Shown piece by piece: positions 26,691-38,811 of a DNA stretch of 64,000 nt. The notes beneath the pieces were generated by a model. The model saw nothing but the letters and a program-made list of their open reading frames with translations. It had not been told where the DNA came from and did not search any database. The stretch covers positions 207,311,341 through 207,375,340 of the forward strand of contig JBAIZL010000001.1 in assembly GCA_036971475.1 (NCBI GenBank). The letters run 5' to 3'. Within the stretch, counting starts at the first letter, position 1, and every line of letters starts with the position of its first letter. The stretch comes from Prosapia bicincta. Its lineage: Eukaryota > Arthropoda > Insecta > Hemiptera > Cercopidae. Both the position numbers and the translations under genes were made by a program.

Positions 26691-28084
26691 TTTGATTTTT
26701 TTTCAGTAGGCCAGAACATTTTTTAATTTTTTTTTCGTCAACTTAAATGTTTGTACACTCCTATATTAAAATTTATCCAGGATAACGCCATGGATTTGGT
26801 TAAGTAATTTTCTTACACTAGGTCGACTATGTGATCGTAGTATAAATTAAACACCATCCTTTATGTTTATTTAACTTAAATAGGCAACTTATAATATTAT
26901 TGATATGAATTACTAATATGAGATTATTATAACTAGTATGATATTCGTTTAAATGATCCTAATTCAACTTACAACCTATTTGGCGTGTAGTGCGGGATAA
27001 CAAATAAACGGTAATCTTCAACCCAGCTAAGAACAACCCTACTAGATATAAGCGATCCTGTTCACCCTATTGAATAACTTCCATTCCCAGTGCCACTATG
27101 CTATGCACTTCCATGTGGGAGTGACCGTTATGTAACCCAAGCCGTACCCAATACAGTTTACCCTTTTTTCAGCTTTCAAATTAGTGTAACGTGTTTAACA
27201 TTTCTTTATACACCAGTAGAGAGTGGATCAGCTGACGCCAGCCTACATCCTTTATTTTACCCTGTATTTTATAAGATATAGAAGGTTTAGTTTTTTAACT
27301 TTAATCCTACTTATATTTATAATCCTTTCTCATCCTTCGTATGATATAATTGTCATCTGATTAATCATTTGCAAATACAAAAAATCAATATCTTTTATTT
27401 CTACAAAAGTAATAATTGTGACGTTCTATTTTCTCATTTTATTTAAAGTTACCCAGTTAGAAGAGCTTCAGTGCAACGACGGGTTTTCAAGTATAATTGT
27501 AGAATCTTTTAATGTAACACGATAGTTAGCGTTTATTCCTGTCGCAATTTGTTCACAGGCTACTTTTCTTTTAAAGTGAAAACGCTTATTGGGACGCCTA
27601 CAAAAACGTATTATGTGGCCTTAAGCATACAATTTTGCATCAGTAAATATTCCGTCAGAATAATAAGGTCAGTAAAAATTCCATCACAATATATGATTTC
27701 ATATATCTGCTGATTTTATATTATACGTTAAGTTATAAAACAACTGATTCAACACGTAGGTTATGTTACACTGTTTATTGAGATTTGTTATGGAAAAAAG
27801 TTATTAATAAATAGTTTTGATCAATTAATAAATATAATAATTTATCAAGTTTGATAAATTATAATACAAATAATCACAAATAACAAAAATTATAAGTTTC
27901 TGATAACATAATGTGTTTCACATTATGTAAAATAAACCTTTTTCTCAATTCCAAATCTATTAAAGTTTTTACTTTTGTCGGCATCCCACCGAGTGCCCCA
28001 ACCTAACTTGGTCCCGTTCATGTTACACTCGTAGCAATTATAAATTTTGAATAAAATGACTGATTTAAGAATCAATCATTTATT
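26691..28084. other. AT-rich stretch with small hairpins
   Basis: Short inverted repeats: AATTTATCAA-gt-TTGATAAATT near 27839-27860 and ACATAATGTG-ttt-CACATTATGT near 27907-27929. No gene supported. Confidence 0.5.
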
Positions 28085-28085
28085 A

Positions 28086-28141
28086 GGTTGAATCAATGTC
28101 ACCGTTTCGATATCATCAACAGGCCTGTAAATAGCAGGCCT
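28086..28141 (-). mobile_element. Weak PLE-type terminal relic
   Basis: On the minus strand CCTGTTGATGATATC is followed by GAAACG, which resembles the CUGAUGA...GAAACG frame of PLE hammerheads. The core is altered and no good stem I is seen. A small hairpin, AGGCCTG...CAGGCCT, sits next to it (28121-28141). Confidence 0.3.
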
Positions 28142-28556
28142 AGATAAAGAACAATATCATAAATTGATATTAAAACTATCGTAATTACTATATTAAATAA
28201 TAAATAATAATATAAAACAAAATTGTTTCAAGTCCATTTCTACTGAGGTTACAAACAAATTTAGTCCTTTTCATTTTAGAATTACAATTAGACTAATATA
28301 ATCATGTACATACGTAAGACAGAACAACAATATTGAGTTCCATAATGGAATATATGGTATACAGAATATGTCCTAGGACTACAATTTTGTTTTGTCACTA
28401 TATTTTTATTCGCTTTCTTTCTTTTCGTTTCAAATTTACAGAGTTGAGGTGGTCTATAATTTCTCTTTCTATCGATCTATTGCATTCCTTTATTGTTGCA
28501 AGGAAGCTTTGTCGTATAACTTCATAATCATCTTTACGCAACAGATTTTTAGTAAT

Positions 28557-28618
28557 GGGAAATTAGCTCAGTGCCAAAGTGCTGGATATCAAATATGATT
28601 CAGTTTAAATCCGACCGA
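28557..28618 (+). repeat. tRNA-derived SINE-like copy
   Basis: Starts GGGAAATTAGCTCAGTGCC, an A-box-like word (TTAGCTCAGTGCC, 28563-28575), and about 40 bp on has a B-box-like CAGTTTAAATCCG (28601-28613). The order and spacing fit the head of a tRNA, but the stems do not fold as a functional tRNA. The minus-strand copy at 33229-33302 shares the unusual word AAGTGC between the boxes. Confidence 0.6.
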
Positions 28619-28929
28619 AACATCAGCTTTTTCAAATAGAGAATAAATATTTGAAAACATTATACTACCAAATGCCATTCACCACAGGTAAAATAAAGTA
28701 TATTGAGGAAAAATTGTTAAATTTACGAACAAAAATCATCTACAATATATTTATGAGGGGAATGTAAGCTAATAAATCAATGGTGTAAATATTATTTCCA
28801 AATTATAAATTTTTAATTATTATCAATAATACTGTAGATGGCTGTGTATGTAATTTTCATTAAAGCAACAAATAATTTTACTTGGTAAATAAATTCACCC
28901 TTTTTTCGCCAATTAAAATCAAGAACCTT

Positions 28930-29290
28930 TCTTTTTAATTTTATGTATAGAGAAAAGGATGGGGAAGAAAAAACGAGCGAGAGGTACAAGAGGTTATATT
29001 GCACACATTCTCAATTGGTTTAATAAAAGATAACAAAATGGCAAAGACATTTGTAAACCCAATAGACAACATTATCGACATTGTACAAGTTATTACATAA
29101 CTATGTCGCGTAGTAGCATGACCAGACGTAAATTTTCCTCCCTCAACTCTCAGGCTATTTGTTTGAATTGACTTCATCTCGCAATGTATTGTACTCAATA
29201 ACAATTGTTATCTTTATCTCAGTATTTTATTCCATAAATTCTCTTGAGGTTTGAACAGAACTAGGTTAATTAAACTGAATTAAATTCGGT
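28930..29290 (+). repeat. Dispersed repeat R1, copy b
   Basis: 'gtatagagaaaaggatgggg' is followed by CCAGACGTAAATTTTCCTCC and CTCAACTCTCAGGCTATTTG near 29122-29161, then an AATGTATTG word near 29182. Same order as copy c at 33.7 kb. An 87-codon minus-strand frame here is incidental. Confidence 0.65.
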
Positions 29291-29650
29291 TTACATAAAA
29301 AAGTGAAATAAACCAAACGTGTGTAAACCAACATTCAATGTGCGTATTCGTCGAACTCCAGTTTTCGTGGTTTTTTACCAGTTCGAAAATTATTTCATTT
29401 TGTCATAGCCAACAAGGAATTTTTACTTCAGTATTTGGTTGAATATGGATTGAAAATATTTCAATAAAATTTGCTTTTCTTTCTACAGAAACTTGTAATC
29501 TATACATTTTCTAGAATGTGCTTTATATTTTCCACTAGGTAAACATATTTCTACTCAATGCTTAGACACAGATAGGTTAGGTGAGCGCCTCTTAGGAAAG
29601 GACCAATTAATGGGCCTAAAACCATTATGTAATTTCGAAGGAGTTATTTC
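29220..29650 (+). repeat. Local direct duplication, left copy
   Basis: Matches 30060-30480 in order: 'cttgaggtttgaa', 'gtgtgtaaa', CTCCAGTTTTCGT, TTTTCTAGAATGTGCTTT and CCTCTTAGG. Clearly diverged, so an old duplication or two copies of one element. Confidence 0.65.
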
Positions 29651-29814
29651 AAAAAGTCGATTTTAGTAAATGATTTCATTTGATTTACTAATTATAAAAC
29701 TGCCGGTTTGTCTCGATTGATCTTTTACTTAGATATTATTTCTTCCCGTAATATTTTAGATCAGAAACGCAAATGTAATTTATTTATATACTGATTTTTT
29801 GTATTGACCCTATA

Positions 29815-29930
29815 CTACCTGCCAAATATCTGTATGGAATATCCGTTATAAAATGTGGCACTACATTGTGCATAAGATAAAAGTGGAAATGTTCTAGGTG
29901 GTAGACACACATGCACGAGCACACATATAC
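29815..29930 (+). repeat. Diverged repeat pair, left member
   Basis: CTGCCAAATATC, TGGAATATCCGTTA and GGTGGTAGACAC recur in order at 32900-33050 as CTGCCCAATTTC, TGGAATATCCGTTA and GGTGGTACACAG. Class unknown. Confidence 0.5.
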
Positions 29931-29965
29931 TCACTCACAAAAAGAAAAAAAAAGATATACAATTA

Positions 29966-29967
<2 letters not shown>

Positions 29968-29996
<29 letters not shown>

Positions 29997-29997
29997 C
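29968..29997. repeat. (AT)n microsatellite
   Basis: About 14 AT units. Confidence 0.9.
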
Positions 29998-30059
29998 CAT
30001 GTACAATGTCCATGTATATAAATATTGTCCATGTTCAATAAAATAATAACCTGGAACAA

Positions 30060-30480
30060 ACAATCTCACTAACAGAGTTCGACAATGTATCTTGATGTTT
30101 GAAAAGATCTGGGATGTTCTTCTTTGAATTGATTTGGTTTTGAATAAAAAATTGAAACAATTAAAATGTGTGTAAAATAAATCATGATCGTGTTGTTCGA
30201 TCTCCAGTTCTCGTATAATTTTCCAATTCAGAATTCTTTAATTTCAATCTTTCATGAGACATTTATACGATTGAAAATTAAACATGAAAACGTGTCTCTT
30301 TTTATGCAAGCATTAAAACTGTACGTTTTCTAGAATGTGCTTTTATATTTTCCAATAAGTAAACCTACATTCCTCTCAATGTTTAAATACAGTTCAGTTG
30401 CGTGAGGGCCTCTTAGGGAAAACAAAGAAATTTGCGATTCTACAGTACCTATCAAATTAGTCTCATAAAGGAAAATTCAG
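30060..30480 (+). repeat. Local direct duplication, right copy
   Basis: Counterpart of 29220-29650, about 835 bp downstream. Shares TTTTCTAGAATGTGCTTT and CCTCTTAGGGAAA. Confidence 0.65.
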
Positions 30481-32899
30481 AAATAAGGAACTTGTACAAA
30501 TACATGTCTTTGAAACCATATAGTAACTAGGAAACATTTATTTCAAGAAGCAGGTACGATTTATTTTTCGATTCTAAGACTGTATAGTCATCAAAATGTG
30601 AAGATTGAGAAAAGTGATGAGAAAATGTTATTGTAATCCAGTAGAGATTCAAACTTGGACAATATATTTTGTTTCACACAAAGTAAACATGATTGAAGAA
30701 AGAATTCATGGAAAGCAAGGCTGATAACAAGAAGAAGGAGCAAGGAGGAAGCCTTCTGCCTTATTAGAAGAATACATAATAGGGTGTATAGGCCTACTGT
30801 AAATAATCTTTTCAAGTTTATTTGAAAAAGATAAAGAAGGTTGTAAAACAATTGTTTATTTTTTTAAGATCTGATGTTGAGATCTCTGAAGAAATTTCTT
30901 AATTCTGAAAACATGCGTAATCTATTGCAAAAGTTCCATAACATTCATTTATGTAAATTTATTTATTATACATAATAACAACAGTGGTTTTTGCTTATAT
31001 AAGAATGCATGAGAAAAAAAGAATATTTATTTATTTTTTTTTTGGTAGCGTTTTTGAACATTTTTATATGTTTCGTTTGCTACTGATTTTCCTTAAAATA
31101 AATCCATTGCTTCCTTAAAATTCTTTGAATAGGCGTAAATCTACATTTTTTTAGAAAATAATTTCAATGACCCAGGAGCTTTTTTTCAACGCCGAACAAC
31201 AAAAGGAAAGCGATGAAAGTTTTTGATTTGCTATTTCACAAACAATGAACATTAAAGGCTGCACATGCCTATTGTATATGACTAATTACCCGTATTGATG
31301 GAAAACAGTAGGTTGCGAGAGTTAATCACCCGGTTCTGAATAACTGCTAACAGAAAGTTCATGTGACCCTCGCCTTACTTATATCATTTTTTTTATCGAC
31401 CGCAATGAGTGCAATTTCTTAGCGGTGTCCTATGATGCAAATCGCAGTACAAACACCAATGTTTTTGAATAGAGCTAGTAAAGGTTTTCTGTAGTTCGAC
31501 CGTCAGCTAGCTTACGAGTGCCCAACTATATTCACAATTGTTTCTCATCCTACCCAAGTTATAACTTTTATACTAGGTAATAGTTTCTTAACCGAAAAAA
31601 AATTATTAATTTTTAGTAAAAACGAATGTATAGTTACATACATTGTATGTATTACAATAATGTGAAAGCTGCTATATTATTTAATGTAGATTCAATTTTA
31701 AAGTAAGTTGACAAAGAGACAAAATAAAACAATACATATATCTACCGTTGAACTATTAAACGGACGAATTTCTCCACCTGGAAAATATTAGAATTAGGTC
31801 AGATTTTAGTTGAGTTTTTTAAAACTTGATAAATTGCCAACTATGTGGCGTTTTGCCAAAAACTTTTCAACTCTCGAAATTCAGTGGAAACGAAAGTTAT
31901 TTAATTGCCTTGACACAGTTTTGTACTTCTTATTTTCCTTGCGTACTTTGCTTTCGACATAATGAATGTAATTTTATCCTTAATGTTCCCATTATATTCT
32001 TCCATCGACCATTACCAGAAGTATAACTTTCTTACTGGCGTATAACAGTGGACAATTTTCTGGATTTTTACAAAACCGAGCCCTTCTATAAATCCAAATG
32101 AAAATTTATTTTTTTTTAAATTTTCTTTATGAATTCGATTTATGTATCTATAATCGTGTGTTTATTTGATAATTCCGTTGTTATTATGTAGGGTATTTAG
32201 TTTCACTGCATCCGTATGTTGACACGACAAATAAACGATATAATGTTAAATAGATCTGCATTGCTTGCTTTGAAACACTATTTAATAATTGTCTCTTGTA
32301 CAACGTCATTTGCTGGATTCAGTTACAAAACCGTATTGTCTTTACAATAACGAAATGATACAGTTGTGAAATGAAGTCTTTTTTTAAATACTGTTTAACT
32401 TGTAACTCGTTTTTGAAGACTCTCTATTCAGCCTACAACACTATCTTATATCTTGTTTTCGCTAGTTTATTTATTTCCAAAGTGTTCAAAGTTTTTTTAT
32501 TTGTATATCTACACATACTTTCGTCGTGTCTGTTATGTTTTAACTATCTTTCTTAGCCATGCTAATGCAGATTACTTTCTATTTCTATTAACTTCTGCAT
32601 TTATATAACAATTATCCACTCCTTTTATAAGGTAATACACGAATAAAGTTGGATAAACTCTACCTAAACATTCGACGTGCTTATGGTTATACCTCATACT
32701 TTCTAAAACTAATGTATTCACACTAGTTCCATACATTGGGCCTTGGTTTTAGACACAATCCAAATAGTTTTAGTAATTCTGTATTGAAATCTTTTTCTCT
32801 CAACTGGACCTTTAATAAAATACATTTGCTCTTCACTTAATATTTAAGCTAACAGTGTAGATTTAACCTTATTTTATACTAATATTAAGTAGTTGCCTA
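30481..32899. other. Gene-free stretch with one candidate regulatory block
   Basis: Block 31180-31460 is low in repeats and holds an ACAAACAATGAAC word (31231-31243, Sox/Fox-like) that recurs near 44024 in similar surroundings. The open frame 31826-32026 has no signature. A TAGGCCTA lies near 30789. Confidence 0.4.
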
Positions 32900-33050
32900 A
32901 TATTAACTGCCCAATTTCGGTTTGGAATATCCGTTAAAAAAAAATATTTTGTTTTGTAGATAATCTTATAGATTTATTTTGTATTTTATATTGGACATAT
33001 AATTAATATTGTATTTTATAGGTGGTACACAGTCATTCACATATAAAACA
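32900..33050 (+). repeat. Diverged repeat pair, right member
   Basis: Counterpart of 29815-29930; the shared TGGAATATCCGTTA is at about 32921-32936. Confidence 0.5.
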
Positions 33051-33228
33051 TACTCTATAAAGCATAATTAGATAAATGTGCTATAAATAAAGCATATATT
33101 AGCTTTCAAATATATATCCAATCTAGTTCAAATACATGACTTTTTACCTATTTCGGATGAACAATTATGTTAATAAAGATTTTTTCAAATATATATTCAA
33201 TAAATAAATTATAAAAATTTGAGGGACT

Positions 33229-33302
33229 GTCGGGATACAAACTGTAAATCTTCATGTTTAATGTCTAGCGCACTTTGACACTGCGCCAACTTTCCAATAC
33301 CA
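33229..33302 (-). repeat. tRNA-derived SINE-like copy, minus strand
   Basis: Minus-strand order: GGAAAGTTGGCGCAGTGTC (A-box-like, about 33279-33296), AAGTGCGCTAGAC, then CAGTTTGTATCCCGAC (B-box-like, 33229-33244). Shares layout and the AAGTGC word with the plus-strand copy at 28557-28618. Both are followed by TATTTGAAAA-like AT-rich sequence. Confidence 0.6.
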
Positions 33303-33361
33303 GATATTAATTTCTCAAAAACGTATAATGAATTTACATACACGTCCATGTTATAATATAT

Positions 33362-33366
<5 letters not shown>

Positions 33367-33456
<90 letters not shown>
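33367..33456. repeat. Compound (AT)n-(AG)n microsatellite
   Basis: About 30 AT units followed directly by about 15 AG units. The overlapping minus-strand open frame is an artefact of it. Confidence 0.95.
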
Positions 33457-33460
<4 letters not shown>

Positions 33461-33556
33461 CAGTAAAACAGGTATTATTACAATATCTTTGTGATTCGTT
33501 ATAAATTTTTTACACAGTTTTCCACTAATGTGCTTTGAAAATGTATAGTTAAATAC

Positions 33557-33614
33557 ATTATCAAAATTGCATTTTGATAATGCAGACAAAATTAGTTGTC
33601 TGCATTATCAAAAT
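33557..33614. repeat. Three-armed hairpin repeat
   Basis: CATTATCAAAAT (33557) is inverted as ATTTTGATAATG (33571-33582). This extends to ATTTTGATAATGCAGACAA (33571-33589), which is inverted again as TTGTCTGCATTATCAAAAT (33596-33614). The 19-bp arms are perfect around a 6-bp loop. Confidence 0.85.
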
Positions 33615-33689
33615 TGCTTAGAAATAATAATTTCTAAACAAACGGTCATTATTGCAAAATAATATAATTTCAGTGTAGAATATACAGCC

Positions 33690-34080
33690 TGTACTTCAGC
33701 TCTGTATACAGAGAGGGAGAGGTAGATATGGGACGGGAAGAGGGAAAGAGAGGATAAGAGAGAGAAAGGAGTTAGGTTGAGATTGTCATACTTGGCCAGT
33801 GGTAACAATATCTTACTAGGCAAGATTGAATTATTTATTCTGTAAATTTTATTATCTGTTTTAGAAACACAGTTGTCGACCAGACATGAATTTTCCGCCC
33901 TCAACTCTCGGGCTATTTGTTTCAACTGACCTCACTTTACAATACATTGTAACAATAGTCCATTGTATAATTTACAGTATTTGTTTTCCAGGAATTATCT
34001 CAGTGATTATACAGTAGTATTTAATTAATAAAGTTATGTTGAATTTATTAGAGGATTAAATTTTATAATTATTATTTCAT
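33690..34080 (+). repeat. Dispersed repeat R1, copy c, with minisatellite-like head
   Basis: Begins AGCTCTGTATACAGAGAGGG (from about 33699), like the terminal unit of the 75-bp minisatellite at 4350, followed by about 60 bp of purines. Then CCAGACATGAATTTTCCGCC and CTCAACTCTCGGGCTATTTG (33881-33920) and ACAATAGTCCATTGT. This copy shows that the minisatellite unit is part of the R1 element. Confidence 0.7.
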
Positions 34081-35814
34081 CGTCTGATAAATAATTATAG
34101 AATATTATTTAAATTGTTTTAGGAAATCCTACAAATATCTAACAGTCTTCTAAGTGAAGTGTAGTTAGAGGATTTGATTAGTTCCAAAATATATACGGAT
34201 ATTATCAACATAAAGGCCCAAGTGTTTACTCGAAAATGAAGGTAATACACACGCAAAATGCCGCATTATTCTAGGAAGCTAAATCCTGCACAATCTACTT
34301 GTTTATCAACTCGTAACCCCTGTTTGTCATGTGATAAACCCGCGTAAAAAGGTCGTATTCCTTGAGATAATTAGAATCGGAGCACATGTAAACATATCCG
34401 GGAGAATAAAACGAAGCAAGACGGGCAGAAACAGGAAGACAGCTCAAGAATGAAGTACATTCCCGGGAGTCCAGGTGCGTCTATCGTCTTCCCGCTCCTA
34501 TAAATATGTCGGTTACTTCGTATGTCAAAGTCACAGGTTATCTTCTTAACCCAATAGGAGCTGTTATACATACCTTTGTGACGAAGGTGAATACAGTTCC
34601 ACATTGCCCAACTCTGTCCACTCTGAGTTACATTGACATTCATGATCAGACGGAGACCTAATAGATTTATTAGAATTTTTTCGTTTCTTTTTACGAAGGG
34701 TTTTGCAAGAAGAAAAAGTCCTACCCCCCCTTCTAATAAATCCAACTTGTTAATGCGTTCTAATGAGTGTGCTATGTTCGATATAGAAGATGAAAGACGT
34801 TTTATTTTGTAGCCAACGATCTCTCTATAGGAAGATATGGAGATTTAACCCTTCGGATACACGTTTCATTGGAATGAATTCATTTTAGGCATCTCAAATT
34901 AATGACCAATGTGTATTAGTGTATAAGAAAATTGTTTATTAATTAAGTTTCAACTTAATTAGCAAGGTAGTAAAAAACATTTTTTAAAACATTTTATGTC
35001 AATTTCCGCTTTAGTAGAGATTTATCAACTTTACTAATTTTAATTTCTTACAAGACAACTTCTTTCCATTTACAAAATTTCTAAAGCACAATGGAACTTT
35101 TATAAATGAACTTTATATTTATTTCCTAATGACTTTGCCCTAACTTAGTTTTTTGAATACTTTAATGTCTTTTAATCTTTTGAACCCTTTCATTTCAAAT
35201 GTAACCCTTTGAAAAATGTACCTAATTTTAGCATAATTTTATATCCTGAACACTTACGATGTACCTAGAAGAGAAATCACCTACAGTAGTAAATTATTTT
35301 CTACCTACTCAAAAAATATAAAATTATAACCATATATTTTCTCATATTATTATTCACTGTTTATGCATGTTTAGGATTTCCTGACCTTCAAAATAAACGA
35401 CATATTAAGAAAACAATTAGGCCAAAACCTACTTCGTGGCTTAGCAATGAACATTTCGAACATTTCAGCGTTATTTATGCACAAAAAACAAATTATGAAA
35501 GAAAAACTCCTAATATTACCATAGAAGAATTTATAAAGCCAATTATTATATTAAATATTCAAACTCATTAAGTAAGTCTTACCCATTTTCATCAACAAAT
35601 CTTATTGATAACATAACCAAAATGTACAACTAATGTCATCGGAAACATTTACGTAATTTTAATCATATTTAGATCTTAATATTAACAGACCATTTGTAAA
35701 ATCATCATTTTTATATACATAGAAGTCATGCCCATTCAAGTTTATTAATTGATATTTAAAACAAAATATTTAAATGTTGTTTATAACTATATGAAGCAAC
35801 TGTGGCGTAATGTT
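34081..35814. other. Gene-free stretch; one unassigned open frame
   Basis: The longest mixed-composition open frame not due to a repeat is on the minus strand at 34371-34745 (124 codons). It has no recognisable domain and an ordinary mix of residues, and the local sequence (34380-34620) is more GC-rich than its surroundings. I do not call it a gene. The rest is AT-rich and featureless. Confidence 0.4.
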
Positions 35815-35948
35815 TATTTTTAAATAAATAAAACCTCTAAACCACAAATAACATTTTATTTAAACCTTATGTACATTTCAATTGCCCAGGAATCATCTTC
35901 AGAGGTATTTAAAAAAATACAACTAACTGTGGTTTAGAGGTTTTATTT

Positions 35949-35953
<5 letters not shown>
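35815..35953. mobile_element. PLE-type terminal repeat, inverted, family 4-like
   Basis: A minus-strand arm (35815-35906) with a hammerhead-like motif faces a short plus-strand piece (35928-35953). The two share the inverted word TGTGGTTTAGAGG with its TTTTATTTATTTA end. The plus-strand piece runs directly into a 64-base A run. Confidence 0.6.
35864..35906 (-). ncRNA. Hammerhead-like motif with CUGAAGA core
   Basis: Minus strand: stem I ACCU (35903-35906), core CUGAAGA (35896-35902; position 7 is free to vary in hammerheads), extra U, imperfect stem II starting GAUUCC and ending GCAAUU, GAA (35877-35879), self-complementary AUGUACAU (35869-35876), cleavage-site A (35868), stem I partner AGGU (35864-35867). 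Same stem I and stem III as the 17.7 kb copy, different stem II. Confidence 0.6.

Positions 35954-36016
<63 letters not shown>
35953..36016 (+). repeat. Poly-A run of about 64 bases
   Basis: Uninterrupted A homopolymer directly after the TTTATTTATTT end of the PLE-type piece. Its length may be affected by assembly. Confidence 0.85.
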
Positions 36017-36018
<2 letters not shown>

Positions 36019-37019
36019 AGCTGTTGTTTGTTTTCGAACAATATTTATTTACCTTCATTAAATCTAAAAATGACTTCAATACGAATTATTATGTATTTTG
36101 TAATTTCTCAATTGTACTACAATTGTACTACGTACAACTTTTTGTAATAATTTTAATTTGTTAATTTCTGACCCGTTTCAGTTGCAAAACTGTATGCTGG
36201 GTTAATTTTTATATATTTTCCTATCCAAAAGTAGCCAATGTTTTAATTTGTAGACATTAGTATTCACACCAACTTAACTGTTCCCTAATCATAATTACTG
36301 TAACATATAAAACCCTTGGGCATTTATTTAATACCATTGACCCCTTTATTTGTTTGCAAAGGACATCATTGTTTGTTTATATATTCATTTTATTTCAGTA
36401 TACTTTGTGAACAACCCTTTTACTAAATTTGCTATAATTTTGTCTTAGTTTACCAATACTTAGAATTTTTATCTATTTTGTGTACATTTATTTAAAATCT
36501 CCTACGTCAACAAACACTAAAAGGATTTATTTCCAACATGATTTAATGCTCAAACAAAAATTCGTTTGTTCATATCTATACTCGTTTGGCCGCCATTTTG
36601 GCATTGATAACTCCAAAGCCGAAACGGCTTCTACTGTTTCTTCACTTCTTATATAGATAAAGCCATTATCTTTATAACAAAGTTCATTTTATTTTAAATT
36701 AAAAAGAATAACTTGAATTATCATGCGCCCCAAAAATAATTGAATTTACGAAATTATAGATTTGAACAAGAAGAAAGCAACTAAATTTTATTTAGTGCCA
36801 TTTCCTGGATTTTTATAGATTAAGCAGTTTGCGCTTGATAACTTCATGTTTAATTTTCATAGTTTTCACATTTAACAGTTTCAAAATTTATTGTAATGAA
36901 TTTTAATTTCACAATCTTCCAAAAGCAATTTACGGTTTATAAACTTTGGAAACCTCCATTTTTTGTTCTATTTGAAATGCAACACATTTTGTTTAAATTT
37001 AGCCAATTGTAGAGACCGA
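36017..37019. other. AT-rich stretch without recognisable gene
   Basis: Contains GCCGCCATTTTGGC near 36590, a YY1/Pho-like word, and a small hairpin, AAGCCG-aaa-CGGCTT, near 36616-36630. No gene supported. Confidence 0.45.
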
Positions 37020-37650
37020 AATCATTAAAAAAGGCCTGAAAATCGCACAGTTACATTTTGCAGCCACCTTTTCACCGCACGTATTACAGATGTTAGAATG
37101 TAACACTTGTAAGTAATTAAAAAGTAAGTTGAACTTCGTCCAGCGTTGGTCGTACCTCGAGACTCACTGACTACTTCCCCTTTGATTTCGAACATCCTCT
37201 CTATTTCTTTGGACCTCACGTGTTATCTCTCATCCAATCAGCACATTGTTAGAAAAAGACGTAGATACAAACGAGCTACCCCTTAAAATGGTCTCATCCC
37301 TACGTCATGATTTTAGATGTTGATAGAATTCTATATTGTAGTGTAGCATTTTAAGTTTAGCCGTATTATTATGATTTGAATTTTGGAGATTCCCCTATTC
37401 TTGACGTTCTTCATGACTTTTCTTCCAATTTTCTTTGTTGTTTCATTTATCTCCTTCCAATCAATACAAAAACTCCCATCTTCAAAAATGGCTTTATTTC
37501 ATAATGTCTCTTTGAAATAGCGGCTTATGGCACTGTATTTATAGTTATATTTATGCTTATTATCGAAAATTAAAATTTTATATTTTCTAAAATTAAAGAT
37601 CTAATTGTGATGCTTAAATTCTTAATTTAAACCCGTTATAATGTCTGTAT
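37020..37650 (+). repeat. Dispersed repeat E, copy 1
   Basis: Matches 40970-41600 throughout: ATCGCACAGTTACATTTTGC, CAGCCACCTTTTCACCGCAC, TTCTTGACGTTCTTCATGA, CTTATGGCACTGTA and a TTATCGAAAATTAAAATTT word. Roughly 630 bp in both. No terminal repeats or coding frame seen; class unknown. Confidence 0.7.
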
Positions 37651-37910
37651 GTCTGTATGTCTGTCTGTCTGCCTGCCTGTGTGCCTGTCTCCTACTTGTC
37701 TATCTGAATGTCTCTCTTTCTAGCTGTCTGTGTCTTTCTGTCTCTCTCTTTGTGTGTGTGTGTGTGTGTGTCTGTCTGTTTATGAGTATGTCTGTGTGTG
37801 TAAGTGAGTGTGTGTGTGTGTGTATGTTTATGTGTGTGTCCCTCTCTCTCTGTCTATCTGCCTATCTATCTGCCTGAATGTCTGTGTTCCTGTAGCTGTT
37901 TGTATGTGTG

Positions 37911-37948
<38 letters not shown>

Positions 37949-38120
37949 TGCGAGTGTGTTTATGTGCATTTGTGTGTGTATGTTCTTGCGCGTTTGTTTG
38001 TGTGTGGTGTGTGTGTTTGTGTGTGTGTGTTTTTTGTGCGCGTGTGTGTCTGCGTATCTATGTATGAGTGTGTTTGTATGTTTTTTTCTCTGTATTTCTG
38101 TCTGTGTGTCTGTGTGTGAC
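37641..38120. repeat. TG/TC-rich simple-sequence region
   Basis: Starts with TGTCTGTA/TGTCTGCC tetranucleotide units, then long degenerate TGTG tracts. The three overlapping Cys/Val-rich plus-strand frames are artefacts of this composition. Confidence 0.9.
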
Positions 38121-38529
38121 TAAACATTTACAAGGTATGTGTCTATTTTACACCAGAAGCTTTACAGGAACTTTAGGTAGATGCTATGATGACTGGACCA
38201 GACGAAAATTGGCTTGAAGAACTGATTCCGAAAGCTTCGTGTTTGTCTTCAACGAACTGTATGTGTACATTAAAACCACAATATCTGAACCATAGTATCT
38301 GAGGAAGTTATTATAAATGACCTCACCCCCCCCCCCTTCAAGGCGTGTAATAATAAAATATTTTGTAATACCAAAATCTAAATTAACTATAAAAGAAATG
38401 TGGGATATAAACGGAATGAGTGACTTCCAATCGTCATGGAGGCGTACAAGCAACAAACATCATCATTTCCGGCTTTGATATTGTAAAGGGTATTTGTCAT
38501 ACATAACTATATATATATATATATTAGTT

Positions 38530-38530
<1 letters not shown>
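38121..38530. other. Gene-free spacer
   Basis: Contains a run of 11 C (38326-38336) and a short (AT)n near 38508-38524. Nothing else supported. Confidence 0.5.

Positions 38531-38811
<281 letters not shown>

Noticed and set aside
34371..34745. 124-codon minus-strand frame as a gene
   Set aside because: No domain, no homology signal, no sign of splice structure or neighbouring exons that I can support; kept only as a note.
37641..38123. Cys/Val-rich frames
   Set aside because: They are direct translations of TG-rich simple sequence.
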